The notes beneath the pieces were generated by a model that saw only the letters and a program-made list of their open reading frames with translations, searched no databases and was not told the DNA's origin. Position numbers and translations under genes: made by a program. Shown one piece after another: positions 1 to 11,845 of a stretch of DNA of 64,000 nt. Source of the stretch: Cycas panzhihuaensis (Eukaryota > Cycadophyta); assembly GCA_023213395.1 (NCBI GenBank), contig CM041465.1, forward strand, positions 159,905,741-159,969,740. The letters are read 5' to 3'. How positions within the stretch are numbered: the first letter of the stretch is position 1; each line of letters starts with the position of its first letter.

Positions 1-79
1 TGGAATAGGTGCAACATGATGTTATGCCCCTAATCAGGGTATTTGGAATCATGAACAAAGGTAGTTTAGGCTCATTTCA

Positions 80-1350
80 GAGCAAGTTGGTAGTTTAGGC
101 GCATACTAGAGTGCATGTAGGCTACCCTTCTACATTGGAGGGGCAAGAGGTTAGATATGAAACCCTTTTAGAAATTGCATATTGACAGGCTTATCAAACT
201 CAAAGCCTTCTAGTATATCAATCTGATATATGTTGTTGTTAAGAGTTTTGATGACTATAAAGAGGCCCAATCATTTTAGGCCAAATTTTAAATGGTGGTC
301 ATCGAGATGTTCAAGTTTGAGGACTTGGTCCCCAACGACTGGCTAGTATAGTCAAAGGTGCTTATTATGTATCTTCCAGGCTTTAGCCTTGGACACAAGA
401 TTTACTTGATAAGTAGCAAGGTGTTTATCATCTAATGCTTTGAGATTGAGGAGGCAACTTGGTGCCACCATTCCTTGTCTACAAACCTTTTAAGAGAAAT
501 CCTCAAAGAGGGGATTTTAACCTTAAGGTGGAGAACTACTTCTGACCCATAGATCAAAGAAAATAATTCCATTCTCATAGCCATATATATAGAAGTTCTA
601 TGGGCCCACAAGCCTGAATGAAGCTAAAGGTGCCAATCCCATTAGGATTGGATGGTAATCTTTTTAAGGATGTTGATCAAGGTTTTATTAAAAGCCTCGA
701 TGTGGCCATTGGCCTAGGGTAGTATGGGGATGAAGTCTTATGAGAGATTTTAAACTACTCACAAATCTCATCCATTTTCTTATTATAAAAGAGGGTCTCA
801 TTATCCGTGATAAGGAAATTGAGGAGCCTGAAGCAACAAATGATATGTTGAAGGATGAAGGCGGCAACCTTTTTGCATGTCATCAATGATAAAGTAATAG
901 CCTTGGCCCATTTAGTAAAATATTCTATTACCATTAGAATAAATTTATGCTAGGACAAGGAAGGCGATGTTATGGCCCTAATGAGGTTAAGGCCCCATTG
1001 GGAGAAAAGCCATGGAAACATAATAAGGTACAACACTTCACACAGTTGGTGTATAACATTAACATGCTCTTGGTGTCTGTGACAACATTGAGCATATGCA
1101 TAGGTATCTTTAAATAACATTGGCTAATAGAATCCCATATGTAATATACTTTGGGCCATGGATTGGCCTCCAAAATAGCCTCTACAAATTCCATCATAGG
1201 ATTCATGAAGGATTTACTTAGTTTCCTTTGGATTAACACAATAGAGGAGAATGCCATCGAATGATCACTTATATAATACATCCTCTATTAGGGAGTATTG
1301 ACGAGATGATGCCCTTATGTGCAACCTAAATTTATCACTAGTGTATGTGG
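80..1350 (-). pseudogene. T1 integrase remnant
   Basis: Minus-strand remnant of a Ty3/gypsy integrase, which would join the DNA copy into the chromosome. It is identified by colinearity with the better preserved T2 integrase at 39.0-40.2 kb. Both copies share the zinc-finger region followed by a YYWP-like stretch (T1 around 970-1281) and the catalytic core at lower coordinates. The frame is interrupted by many stops, so no functional product is possible. Longer open stretches in other frames here are shadows. It lies directly downstream of RNase H in transcription order, which is the usual Ty3/gypsy arrangement. Confidence 0.72.
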
Positions 1351-1499
1351 GATATTTTTATTGTGTTAGGTAACTAATGATATCACCATACCATTGGATA
1401 TTAGCTAATGGATGGGTATTGGTTTGTTGAAGAGCTTAAATTCGTTCATGGAGCAAGGATTCATCAACTAGGAGGCTAGTTGCATTAGGGATTAGCATG

Positions 1500-2720
1500 T
1501 TTACCAATTATTTAATAACTATCATACCCTTATTGGACTTATAATTGATGATCTTAAGGTCCTACTCTTGAAGGAGGATGACCCATTTGCTTGTCCTTCT
1601 CATTAAGTGCAACCATGTCATAACTTACCTCAACGGGTTTGACTAGACTATCACATATGTGGTATTACCCAAAAGGTATTGCCAAAGTTTCTTAATGGCA
1701 TATACCAATGCTAAGAATTATTTTTCTACTATAGGTAGTTTATCTCTACCATTATGAGGGTTTGACTAATGAAGTAGATGGTTCTTTCAGTTCTAGAGTC
1801 ATCTTCCTAGGCCAACACAACACCCATGGATTCATCAATCGCTGAAGTGTAAAGTATAAAGGGATGGTCAAATAATAGAGGAGCCAAGATGGGGGCCAAA
1901 ACAAGGGATTTTTTGAGCTCTTGGAAGGCCTCTTGGACTCTGGGGGACCAAACAAAAGGGTTCCCATTTTTCAGGAGATTGATTAGAGGTTTTATGCTAA
2001 TGGTGAAGTTCATTAAAAAGAATTGTAGAAAACCCAATCTTCCTAAAAATGACCTAATTTAACATTACATTCTTAGGGGCGACATTTCAATTATTTATTT
2101 AACCTTATTAGGGTCAACTTGGATCCCTTCTTGGGAGACAAGGAATCTTAAAAGCTTACCAGTTGTTACTGCAAAAATACACTTGAGTAGGTTTAAGCTG
2201 ACATGATACTTATGACACCTAGTAAAGATTATTCTCAGGTTTGTAGGGTGATTAGCCCTCTTATGAGAGACGCCCGTAAGATTATTTAGAAAGACTTCAA
2301 GAATATTATTGATGAGGTTGTGGAAAATGAATTACATGTCTCTTTAGTAAGTGGCCCCAGTATTATTTAAACTAAAAGGCATCACTTTCTAGGTAAACAT
2401 ACCCCAAGGAGTAGTTAAGGCCATCTTATGATGATTCTTGGGAGAGATCTAGATTTGGTTGTATCCAGAGAAGTTATCCATCGAGGATATAACTTCAAAT
2501 ATTATCATATGATTGATAATTTAATCGATAAATGATAGCGAGAAATTATCTTTAGGATATGCATTATTAATATCCTAAAAGTCAACATAAATCTTTGTAG
2601 TCTTATTCTTTTTGGCAACTAGGCTGATATTGGATACACATTTTGGGTAGTTAATTGAAGTGATTAAGCCCACATTAAGCAAATTTTCCACTTCTATTTT
2701 AACCACAGTAGATAGATTTG
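1500..2720 (-). pseudogene. T1 reverse transcriptase and RNase H remnant
   Basis: Polymerase and first RNase H of T1. The clearest frame, minus 1807-2037, reads through the RT connection into RNase H with the family pattern LLKxGxPFxWxxxxQEAFQELKxxL, then an FILYTSA strand. The last is normally FxLxTDAS, so the catalytic Asp appears lost. The RT active site near 2281-2292 reads FLNN where the family has F/YxDD, so both aspartates have become Asn. RT sequence continues to about 2720 with stops. This copy could not polymerise DNA. Confidence 0.8.
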
Positions 2721-4040
2721 GGTGTAAAGGGAATTACCTTTTCTTAATTGGATGAACACCTAGGATCATGGTGAGGTTATGGGTGACAATGCTAGGGTCA
2801 ATGCCCTTCATGTTAGAGCAGTCCCATGTGAATACATCATGGAACTCATGGAATAAATTGGTATATTCTTTAACTTCTTAAAGTGAGTGTTCTACCATGA
2901 TCTTGATGACTCTATTAAGGGCAAGGATGATGTCCTTAATAGTCCTTGAGCATAGAACATTCTATTCCTTGAAGTGAAGGGAGGCTTAGTTAGTAAGAGG
3001 GTTAGGTGGAATGGTTGTCCTATGTAGCTTGACTAATAGGAAGTTAATGGCTAAACACTTCCAAAAACTAATTTTATAGTGTCTAGAAGGAAGGTTGGGT
3101 GAAGACCCCACTAGGTACTCCAATAAGGCCTCATCATTCTCAAAGTAATCTATTCCATAGATAGTTTTGCTATGAGGAGTATCTAAAGGGTGAAAAGGTG
3201 TGATTGGTTGGTAGCGATCACATAGCAAGTCAAAGTAGCATGATGACTCTTCAGACAAGTTAGAATGCACCCTCATGATCAGCCTTCTTAGAGGTTACAT
3301 TGGAGAAGGTTGGGAGGGAACTGGATCATAAATAATTAACTCATCAGGGGAGAAGACTAGATCCATCTCTCCTTAATCATGATGATCTAATGATACTTGG
3401 CTCTTATCAAAAGGAGGACCTTGGGTGGGTCAGTTCCCTATATACCTGAGTAGATTAATGGTGTGTGGGATGTGGGGAAAGACTAAGGATGGATCTAACC
3501 AATGGTTAATTGATTCTCTTCCCACTACCCATAGGATTGCCCCTTAAAAGGTGGATTACATAAATGGGAAAGGGTAATTCCCTCCTTCTATGTCCTTAGA
3601 TGTGGTAGGGCTGAGGTAATTAAAATGGAAGTTATATATAATCTGCGAAGAACAATAAGCCAACCATGCCCTAAGGTATGGGGACTCCTACCTTAGGGGA
3701 GATGGAGGAGGTATGTCGATATGAGAGAACTCCCCTCTCAAAATGTTGAAGAGGGAGACTTGATGTGGTGGCCCTTCATAATCATTTTCTGACTCCATAT
3801 CATTAAGCATGACTTGGTAACCATAGCTTGTAATGCCAATTAGGGTAAAATAAACTAAGTTTAGTTAAGAAGGAGGGGCTTCATCCCCTTCATAAGGCCC
3901 TTCATCCTTGAAGAACCCTATGACAAATGAGTTAGATGGACCATCCTCCTCTTCTACTATCCTAAAAATGTCTTGGCAAGGTTGGTGAGATAAGCAGTTA
4001 GGGGGAGGTTCATATGTAACAACCTTAATTTATCCTTGAT
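2720..4040 (-). other. T1 protease-RT linker
   Basis: This stretch joins protease to RT and is colinear with T2 41.6-42.6 kb. Short open pieces exist; minus 2986-3276 has an acidic DYFENDEALLEYL motif that recurs in T2 at 41871-42089 as DCFENDEDLLEYL. The segment is therefore a conserved but unassigned part of the polyprotein. No known domain is recognised. Confidence 0.6.
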
Positions 4041-4330
4041 GGGAAATTTTAAGTTGCCCCCACCTAGAAGAACATATAACTCCCATTTGGTCAATCCATA
4101 GTCAACCTAACAAAAGGTTGTAATCGATATCGATTTCCAAAATGATGATATCTATTCAGTTGATCTTGTCCTCTAAGGTTAGGGAATTATTACCATCCCT
4201 AAAAGGGCCTTCTCACTTCCATCATACCCTTGGCACCTTTTAGGAATGAGCTTGAGGTATTTAATACTAAGTTTTTTAAACATTCTTACAGGTAGGGTAT
4301 TGATTAAAGAGACATTGTCCACAATAGTTC
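4040..4330 (-). pseudogene. T1 aspartic protease remnant
   Basis: Remnant of the retroviral-type aspartic protease that would cut the polyprotein. The active-site loop near 4300-4320 reads VDNVSLIN, where Tat elements commonly have a DNGS loop, so the Gly is replaced by Val. The colinear T2 protease (42600-42935) keeps DNGSLIN. Downstream sequence matches T2 around its strand that reads DYNILLGCLWL. Stops interrupt the frame. Confidence 0.65.
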
Positions 4331-7300
4331 TCTTTAGAGTGAACTTGGGTGTTTCTACTATAATTACAAATAGACAGTACTAGTAGAACTATCTATCATT
4401 CACTGAAGAGAGATCATGTGGGTCAAATTAAATGATGTTAGACCTATGGGAAGAGGAGGTACCTATAGAATAAATCAGGGTATCATTACATCCTAACACC
4501 TTTAAAAGAAAAGCCCACTAGTCAGGGTAACTTATCAGAATGTCCATTATGGATATTCAGGCAGACATCATGTATAACCTCTTTATAATAGAGAAGGTCT
4601 TCCCGTTTCTTATGGTTTAAGGAAGAGCCCTCCTAAAATTGTAACACCTAGGGCATATAGGTATAGTCTTTGAGACTAAAGGAATCTCGATTGGAGGAGT
4701 ATCCATAGTGGGTTGTTATTGCAAGGTAGAGGCCTCACTAGCCTCTTTTGTGACTTGAGATTTTGTGATAGGACATACTTGGGTGGTCTTAAGCAATTGA
4801 ATAACCATTTTCCCCTTATTTTTAGGTTGAGAAGATTTAGGATGTTGGGCCTTTATGCTTGAAGGTAGAGAAGGATCAAATGGGGCTTTACCCTTTTTTT
4901 AATCAGATGAAGAAGGAGGAGTTCACCTCTTATTTCTTACTCTCTTATTTTATGTTGACTATTCTTGTTCCTCATGGTTGGGGAATAGGTCTTGATGGAT
5001 AGGCTACTCTAAATTAGGTTTAGATGCTACTTGGGAAGGAGGATCACAAGATGGGGTAAGCTTAGGGTGTTGAGTTCAACACTATGAATCATCATGTGGA
5101 CACTCACTATGGACTGAATACCATTTCATCTCAAGAGGGGGTCTTATGTCCTTCCCTTGGGAAGATTAAGTGCTCACATTTATGGATGGTGTAGTTTGAT
5201 CTACTTGGCACACAGGTTGATGTGGCTCTAATAGGGGTTAATTTGGTTGTAGTTTCAAATCCCTAACCATCCACTCAAAGGAGCTAGTGGCAAAAGTGAA
5301 GGGATCCATGGTCTTGTCAATTGCACCAACAAAAGGCCTGGAAAGCTATTATTGGCCCTTTTGATCATGTAGGAAAGTTAGGGCTTTACAACATTATGAA
5401 TGCTTAGGAATATTCTTAAGACCTACTTAGATCTTAATCGATTCCAACACTAAGTAGTTAACTATGATAGATTCACATGTAGTTGGCCCCATTTTAAGGA
5501 CTTTCGCATGTACCTCATAGCATAATGCATTAACAAAAATATCTCTCTTTAACTCTTCTAGCAATGTGGCCTTGAAAGAGTGCAGAAGGTCATGGACCCA
5601 CCAAAAGAAGTCATGATTTAACTCCTTTTAACCTTGTTTAAGTGAAAGTACGGCTTTAGTCTCACTTTCAAAAGGCCAAGCCACATCAAAATAGTTGATA
5701 AATTCACTGATTAATTGTTGGAATATAGAGATAGAGTAGGTTGGGAGATGGTAGAACCATTTCAATGTATCTCCTTAAAGGGGTCTAGGGAATAGTTTTA
5801 TCAAGATATGATCGTAGGCCCAATAGTTAACACATGCCATGGCGAAAGCCCTAATGTGATCTACTAGGTCTTGAGAAAAAGTGCACTCAAATTTAAGCAC
5901 TTTGGGGGGATGAGGTGGTAAGTTAGTCCTTAGAGCCTTTATGGATAGGGGGGTTGATTGATAGTCAATGAAGGGGCAGACCCCTGGTTGGGCTAACAGA
6001 TCAACCTAGGGATAAGAAGGTGTGGGGTATGGGTACCCACCCCCAACATGTGGTAGGTAATGGGTAGATCTATAAGGAGTATTCTCCTATTGGTAAGGTG
6101 TGTAAGAGGTAGGGGGATATGAGGTCCCTCCTAATTAATAGGGAGGGACGACCTCTAAATAAGGGTATGACAGATGGGAAGGTAAGTGAGGAGGTCTTAA
6201 CCAACCTTAGCAACATGCCATATAAGTGGATGAAGGGTAAGGATATGCCCCCAAAGGGACATATGGGTAGTGGGTGAAACATATAGGGATGTTGTTCTTC
6301 CTTAATAAGAGACTACATTAGGTGTAGAGTAGGATGTATGAGATGTGAGGTGAGGAATAAGATTTTGCCTATAAGGTCCCTTAATAGGGAGGGAACCCCA
6401 TAGGGGTGGAGAGGGTCTAGCCCATAGGTAGGATGGGGGTTTCAGCCCCCATGCTCCTAAGATTATGATGTATACCTTAGGGGGACATAAGGAGGAATGA
6501 CAATAAAATGCAGATGTGTATGAGTAGGAGCCAAACCTCCTTACCCCGAATAGCATGGGTAGAGAGGTATGGTGGATGGAAGTGGAGGAATATGGGTAGT
6601 AGTGGGTTGTGAAATCATTTTTTATAATGAAGGCATGCTTTCCCCTATTTGAGGAGTTTGTGTGCCTTGAAATGTCACTTGATCTAGTGAGGTACTCATA
6701 AAGATGGGTGCTATAGAAATAGCCTCCTAAAGGTAGGAAGATGTAGATTAAAGAGATGAAGGAGGAGGGGTAGCAGAAGAGGGAAGTACCAAACTTTATA
6801 GAAAGCACTACAACTATTTCATAAGTGATTGTATAGTTGCATCTTTAAAGCACTACCTTAAAACATTTTCTACATCCTCAGGTAGAGTGCAAGTTTAGTT
6901 ATAGGAGGTAGAAGGCTCCTCTTATCGACCATAGTATATGGGGAAGTTGTCGGAAGCCAACTCAGAATATTGAGTAGGGTCTATAGGTTGAGACCCTCCT
7001 ATGACATGCATAGGAAGGGCTTGAGAGTCTTAGTAGGCTAGTGGTTGTTCAATTGGATAGTAGGATAGCTCTCCAACAACTTAGGAGCACTCTTAGTATG
7101 GATAAGAGGCCTCTATGTGAGGATAGTCAGGGGTATAAGAATCATATTCCCAATCTGATGGATAGCCCTCCATCGACGACTCTTGGTTGAATGAAGCATT
7201 GGGAGAATAAGAGGGTTCTACTTCCAATGGGGATAAACCATGGAAGTGATGGTAAAAGCATCGCATTCATAGAATAACCAAACTGTCTAGGGAAGTATGA

Positions 7301-7380
7301 ATAATAAAAAAGAATGAAGGTACACTTTGGGCTGATTAATATTCGGCACCTTAACAAACCCTACACATGAGGAAGGGGTA
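4330..7380 (-). pseudogene. T1 gag remnant
   Basis: Structural polyprotein region that would form the cytoplasmic particle. The capsid core lies around 5400-5930, colinear with T2 43950-44540. The T2 copy has the gag pattern of a WF..L segment followed by LLSLKQG and a helical tail. Upstream (5950-7380) is a Pro/Tyr-rich N-terminal extension with many short frames, such as minus 6070-6282, also found in T2. The part from 4330 to 5400 corresponds to the linker between capsid and protease and has no recognised zinc knuckle. It is heavily broken by stops. The start codon cannot be fixed. Confidence 0.7.
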
Positions 7381-7443
7381 TGCAGGAAGGCCAAAGAGGT
7401 CCTAAGACTTTCAAACTAGTGAGTTCCCTAGTATGGTTGTTAG

Positions 7444-9805
7444 TGCAATCCACCTAATAAGGGGGGACCTAAAGATGAATGCACCTAGAGGTAATAGACC
7501 CATGGTGCTAGACCTATATAGATGCAAAAAGGGTCATAGGTTGCCCATAAAAGGCACCTATGTACTATTTGAGTATAGATTCAGGACTCGCATGATGAAG
7601 TCCCTCTTAGTATCGAGGGTTTGGAGTTCTTTGATTTCTAAATGGTTTCAGTTTCCTTTGTTTATTTTTATGCTATGGGTTAAATCAATGTTTAGTAAGA
7701 AGAAAAGTGGTTGCATAAGATATCAGAAAGGGGAGGTGGCTAATTTTGTTGATTTGCTTTCTTTTGTTGTTGTTTTTTTTGTTTATTAAAAAAAAAAGGA
7801 AAGAGGGGGGTGGAGTGAGGAAAATAAAATATGCTAAGCCTCTCTCTCCTTTCTTTCTTTTTCTCTCTTTCCTCTTTTTTTTTTTTTCTTTTTTTGTATA
7901 AAAGGGATAGCAATAACAAATAAAGTGGGAAGAAAGAGGGGATCAGAAGAAGAAGAGGTGCCTACAAGCTACCCTCCCCTTTTAATTCCTTCCTTCTCTT
8001 AATATATATCCTATCCTTATGCTTTATTCTATCATTTTCTTACTTTCCCTTTTCCTTTCCTACCCCTTTTTTTCATCTTTATTTTTTTTTAATAAAAAAA
8101 AGAGAAAGATGTGCAACTAAAAAGGTAGGAGAAACTAACTTAAAAGAGGGAAATGGAAAGAGGGGCAAGAAGGTGTACCTAAGTTGGTATGATAGTTGTA
8201 ACATAGTCATTCCTTGCCACCCATCTTAGAAGCTCCTTGCATGATCATGAAGAGATGGGGATTACCACTTACCTACCCCAAAGCATATAGGTAACAAAAA
8301 TGTAAAGGAAATAGAGAAAAAAGAAAGAAACATATACAATGTAAATACCAACTTAGCTTTTAGGATGAAGCTGATGTCCAAGTATGTGGAAGATTTGGGA
8401 AGCTTTGCTTTTAACTTTATCATGTAAGTTAGTGACTTTCAATAATAACCAAACCTATAATACTACCATTGACAAAAGGAACTAACCAAGCATGTAATAT
8501 TTTAGCTTGAACATTTATCATAAAAAGAAGAAGAAGAAGAAGAAGAAGAAATTAGATGAAGTTAGGGATGTAAGAAATGGGAGGTGCCTTAGGATGGAGC
8601 TAATCTCCTCCAAGTATAGGTGGTTTCTTAAGTTGTACTTATGAAACCTCTCTAAAGTCCTACAACTCAAGCAATATGAGGGAAGAATAGAAGTAAGAAC
8701 ATGCATGCATCTAAATCCTATCCTTTAAGACCAAAAGAAAAATACATAACATCAAGAAATCACTAATTCACCATAGCCCCAACATCATACAACATGGCAT
8801 GAATGAGGGCAAGAAGAAAAAATGGAAGAGATCTACCACAATAAAGTAAGGTATAGGGTTCCCAAGCTTTTGGAGAAGGTGTGAAGCCAATGGCCTTTAA
8901 ACAAAATCTCCTCAAAGATCCCTTGATTATGTTGGTGGTGACTTCCTAAAGTGTGTCCCCAATTCGTAATGAGTGATCCCTTAAAAATTGATTGAATTTT
9001 ATAGAAATTTGGGTAGCATTTAGTATGGTAATGAAAAGTGAGAGTCCCCTTTAACCTTGAAAACTGGAGGGGTTTCATAAAAAATTCCAAGGTGAGGGGG
9101 TGGTGGTTTCATGCCCACAATATGGGAAAACCACCACCCAAAACTATGAATTATGTCATGGTTTAGGAGATGGATTCTTAAAAAAAAATTTGAAAAGATT
9201 AGTTGTTTGAGTCACATTCAACCTCCTAAGACCATGATGAGCTAACTTGGGGTTGACATGGACAACCAGGTTTGATAAAAATGCCATAAATAAGCCAACT
9301 AAGTATTTAAACCCATGTCCAAATGTTTTAATAGTCATACCGTGAACTTATTTGCGGTATTGCACTAAAAATCAACACGGTGCAAAGATAGACTTAGAGA
9401 AAAGCACCCAACCTTATTAAACAACTAACCTAAACTTTAACTAACAATACACCAGACCAAAACAAATGACTAACATACAAAAATAAGGTAATATAAGGCT
9501 AATCAAGTGGGAATGGGATAATAAAATAGAGGGAATGAGATGTAGGAGGATGGAGAGGCTCCTTTTCCAACTAAAAGACCATAACAAGGAGACACTAAAG
9601 CCATAGATTGAAGTCTTAATCGTCATTGATAAGAGGGGGGAAAATAAGAAAACTAAGCAACCAAATAAACGTACATCCCTTATCTAAAAATGCATCACAA
9701 AATCATAACAATACAATATCTATAAGATGTGAAAGGGATAGCGATGCATACATGTATTTACCTATGAGTCATCATACCCACACCATTCCCAAAAGCCAAG
9801 AAACA
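7444..9805 (-). repeat. T1 5' LTR (2.36 kb)
   Basis: The left boundary follows the internal sequence GTATGGTTG, also found just inside T2 at 45903-45911, and starts TGCAATCC. The right boundary reads CCATTCCCAAAAGCC...AAACA, matching the T2 LTR end CCATTCCCGACAAGC...AAACA. Blocks in the middle also match T2 LTRs, such as AAGAAATGGGAG...GTGCCTTAGGATGG near 8571-8600. The LTR is about 0.8 kb shorter than T2's. It includes poly-purine and poly-pyrimidine stretches (7786-7880, 8040-8110) and a (GAA)n run at 8526-8550. Confidence 0.72.
8526..8550 (+). repeat. (GAA)n microsatellite
   Basis: About eight uninterrupted AAG/GAA units inside the T1 LTR, absent from the equivalent place in the T2 LTRs. 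Confidence 0.9.
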
Positions 9806-10077
9806 ACACCCTATGGGCCCCATCACCTAATTTTCACTCTTAGAACTCATATATATTATTTTGATGAGCTTTTCACACTTATCTTAATGTAATAAGTGAA
9901 ATTGTTATAAATATTTAGGGGCCAATAAGCTATAAACACCCCCTATCTTCTTCTCTATATTATCTTTTAATTCTTTAGTCCCATTGTCTCTATCTACTTC
10001 CTAATTTATTACTCCTATTCTATCTCTCTAATTCCTTTTCTATTATCAACCCCTTATTCTTCCCTAACTTTGTCTTC
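9806..10077 (+). other. Leader of gypsy-A, unresolved
   Basis: A pyrimidine-rich stretch upstream of the gypsy-A gag frame, probably leader or LTR remnant of that element. No primer-binding site was found and no copy of the 28879 LTR was recognised, so the 5' LTR may lie left of T1 or be lost. Confidence 0.4.
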
Positions 10078-10990
10078 TTGGAATTTCTTTTTCTTTTCAT
10101 AGCAAGTGCCCATATGATGACTCAAACTCAAGCATACCATATCTCTACACTAGAGATCCAATCGATTATTATGAATGATGACCTCAAGAATATAAAGAAT
10201 GAAATTGTAAAGTTGACTATGGTAGTATCCAACTTGGAATTTAACATGGCATCCACACCCAACATAGCAGGCACTTCAAACTTGATAAGTGACCCACCTC
10301 CAAATTCTATGCATTTGAGATAATAACAATTTCATGTCAAAATTAGCATACTAGCTTTTGATACTAATCTCAATAAAGATATTGCAAGGAGTTTGATTAG
10401 TAAGCTAGAATCCTACCTTTCCCTTAATCCCATATTGGTTAATGACCAATTAACTTTTATATCCATCTATCTAGAAGGCAAGGCACATCATTAATTCTGG
10501 TGGTGGTAACCCAAGTATCCAACTAATCAAACATAGGTTTAGTTTTATAAAAGTTTTGTTGAACAAAATGAGAAGACATGGAATCAATCATTTTTTAGTT
10601 AGCTTACTCAACTAAAGCAAATAATATTTGTCGATGCATATATAAAAGTATTTTATATGTTATAAAATTGTATGAACTAATCATTATATTGGTAAATCGT
10701 CATTGAGATATATGTGTTAGGACTCAAAGAGCACATTCAAATGTACCTTAATATATCACTACCACCAAATTTAAAATAGGCCATAATTATAGATAAGGTA
10801 GTTAAGACCAATTTTGTAGAGGAATGACCTACTTTTGTTATGATTATGTATGGTACCAACATCCTTGTTAGGCAAAATTTCAATGTCAATGATCAAATTG
10901 GGATGATTCATAATGATCTTCAACTGAGCACCCATCAGTGAAGATTTTGTTAAGTCTAATTTATGTACCACCTATAAAAGTACATTGATA
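10078..10990 (+). pseudogene. gypsy-A gag remnant
   Basis: Plus-strand capsid gene of a Ty3/gypsy element. The frame opens at about 10078 with a coiled-coil-like N-terminus (LKNIKNEIVKLTMVVSNLEF). After a stop it continues with the gag core: a Lys-Leu-Glu-Ser-Tyr stretch, YLEGKAH followed by a Trp cluster near 10470-10510, then VLGLKEHIQMYL near 10710-10745. This is the order of the Retrotrans_gag family (EGKAxxWW..., then F..GL...I). Several stops make it a pseudogene. The rest of the element resumes at 25855. Confidence 0.78.
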
Positions 10991-11199
10991 GAAGGAAGTT
11001 GGCCTCTATATCTAATGCTTAGAGAAGTGGACCTCCATCTATAATAGAGTTTGTAAAATAAATCATATGGTACCCACCATTGACCTTGACCTATCCTCAA
11101 AATAAGATTTTGACTCCAATAAAGAACATGAGGAAGAACCACCCCTAGAGCCTTACTTAAATATTAAGCCAAAACTACTATGTCTCTTATTCTAAACCA

Positions 11200-11495
11200 C
11201 TACATGTTAGGGGGACCTTTCAAAAAAAATCCTACCACTATTTTAATCAATGGTGGAATACCACTTTACTTCATCGATATATTCCTAGTAAAGCAACTCA
11301 ACCTTTATATTATACCTAAAACTGGATTCACTTAATTCTCATAGGATATCATAGTCCTTATTGTATAGGTATAATTAAGAATTTGCATATTCAAATTAGC
11401 ACCTACCATTTAGTCCTAGATTCCTATGCCTTATTAATTTAAGGATTATATATTATCCTTAGGATTTAGTGGCTCCAAACTCTTGAAATTTTTAT
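11200..11495 (+). pseudogene. gypsy-A protease remnant, cut by copia-B
   Basis: Plus-strand remnant of the gypsy-A aspartic protease: ILINGGIPLYFI, where chromoviruses have a VDxGSTHxFI-type loop, then VKQLNLYIIPK. It ends near a decayed equivalent of the LG(I/M)xWL strand. The catalytic Asp reads Asn. Copia-B begins immediately after, at 11496, so this is the break point of gypsy-A. The remaining polyprotein is found 14.4 kb downstream. Confidence 0.65.
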
Positions 11496-11831
11496 TGGAA
11501 TAATGCCCATATTGGGGCTCATATTTGCCTTGGATTGATTACCTACATGAGGATGATAACTTAGATTGGTGGAGATATTATTGTGATACTATGTCAGATG
11601 CTAGTTACACTTAGTCATACTATGTCAAATCTTGGTGGCAACATATTTGGTATTTGTCAACATCAGTTACTAGTAGACTTTGAGTGGTGTGCTGCATCTT
11701 TCTTAAGTCTTTCTTATTTATTCATAGGGTTCGAAGACCCTATTATTCATCAACACCACCACTCTTATGGGATTAAAGGTTATCTCCTTTTTGCATTCTC
11801 ATTTTGTTTCCTTTACCCCCTAATTCTATCA
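11496..11831 (+). repeat. copia-B 5' LTR
   Basis: Begins TGGAATAATGCCC and ends TTCTATCA. It aligns throughout with 25529-25854; shared blocks include TTTGAGTGGTG and CATCAACA. The copies differ mainly by transitions. Confidence 0.82.
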
Positions 11832-11833
11832 TT

Positions 11834-11845
11834 TGGCATTAGAGC
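11834..11845 (+). other. copia-B primer-binding site
   Basis: TGGCATTAGAGC lies two bases after the LTR end and matches the initiator-Met tRNA primer site TGGTATCAGAGC at 10 of 12 bases. Both differences are transitions. Confidence 0.75.

Larger units (their letters stand above)
1..9805 (-). mobile_element. T1: Tat-type Ty3/gypsy retrotransposon, 5' part
   Basis: This decayed LTR retrotransposon is read on the minus strand, from its 5' LTR (right) through gag, protease, RT, RNase H and integrase to the left edge of the window. Its order and spacing match T2 at about 38.9-49.1 kb almost domain for domain. For example, its RNase H start at 1807-2037 pairs with T2 40623-40868. The 3' LTR and any second RNase H lie beyond position 1. 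Every frame is broken by stops. Right flank after the LTR is ACACC at 9806-9810, but the partner target duplication cannot be checked. It abuts gypsy-A sequence and may have inserted into that element's 5' region (inference). Confidence 0.88.

Noticed and set aside
970-1281. 103-codon minus frame as a gene
   Set aside because: It overlies the T1 integrase in another frame; the equivalent T2 stretch (39852-40097) shows the same shadow, while integrase motifs are in a different frame.
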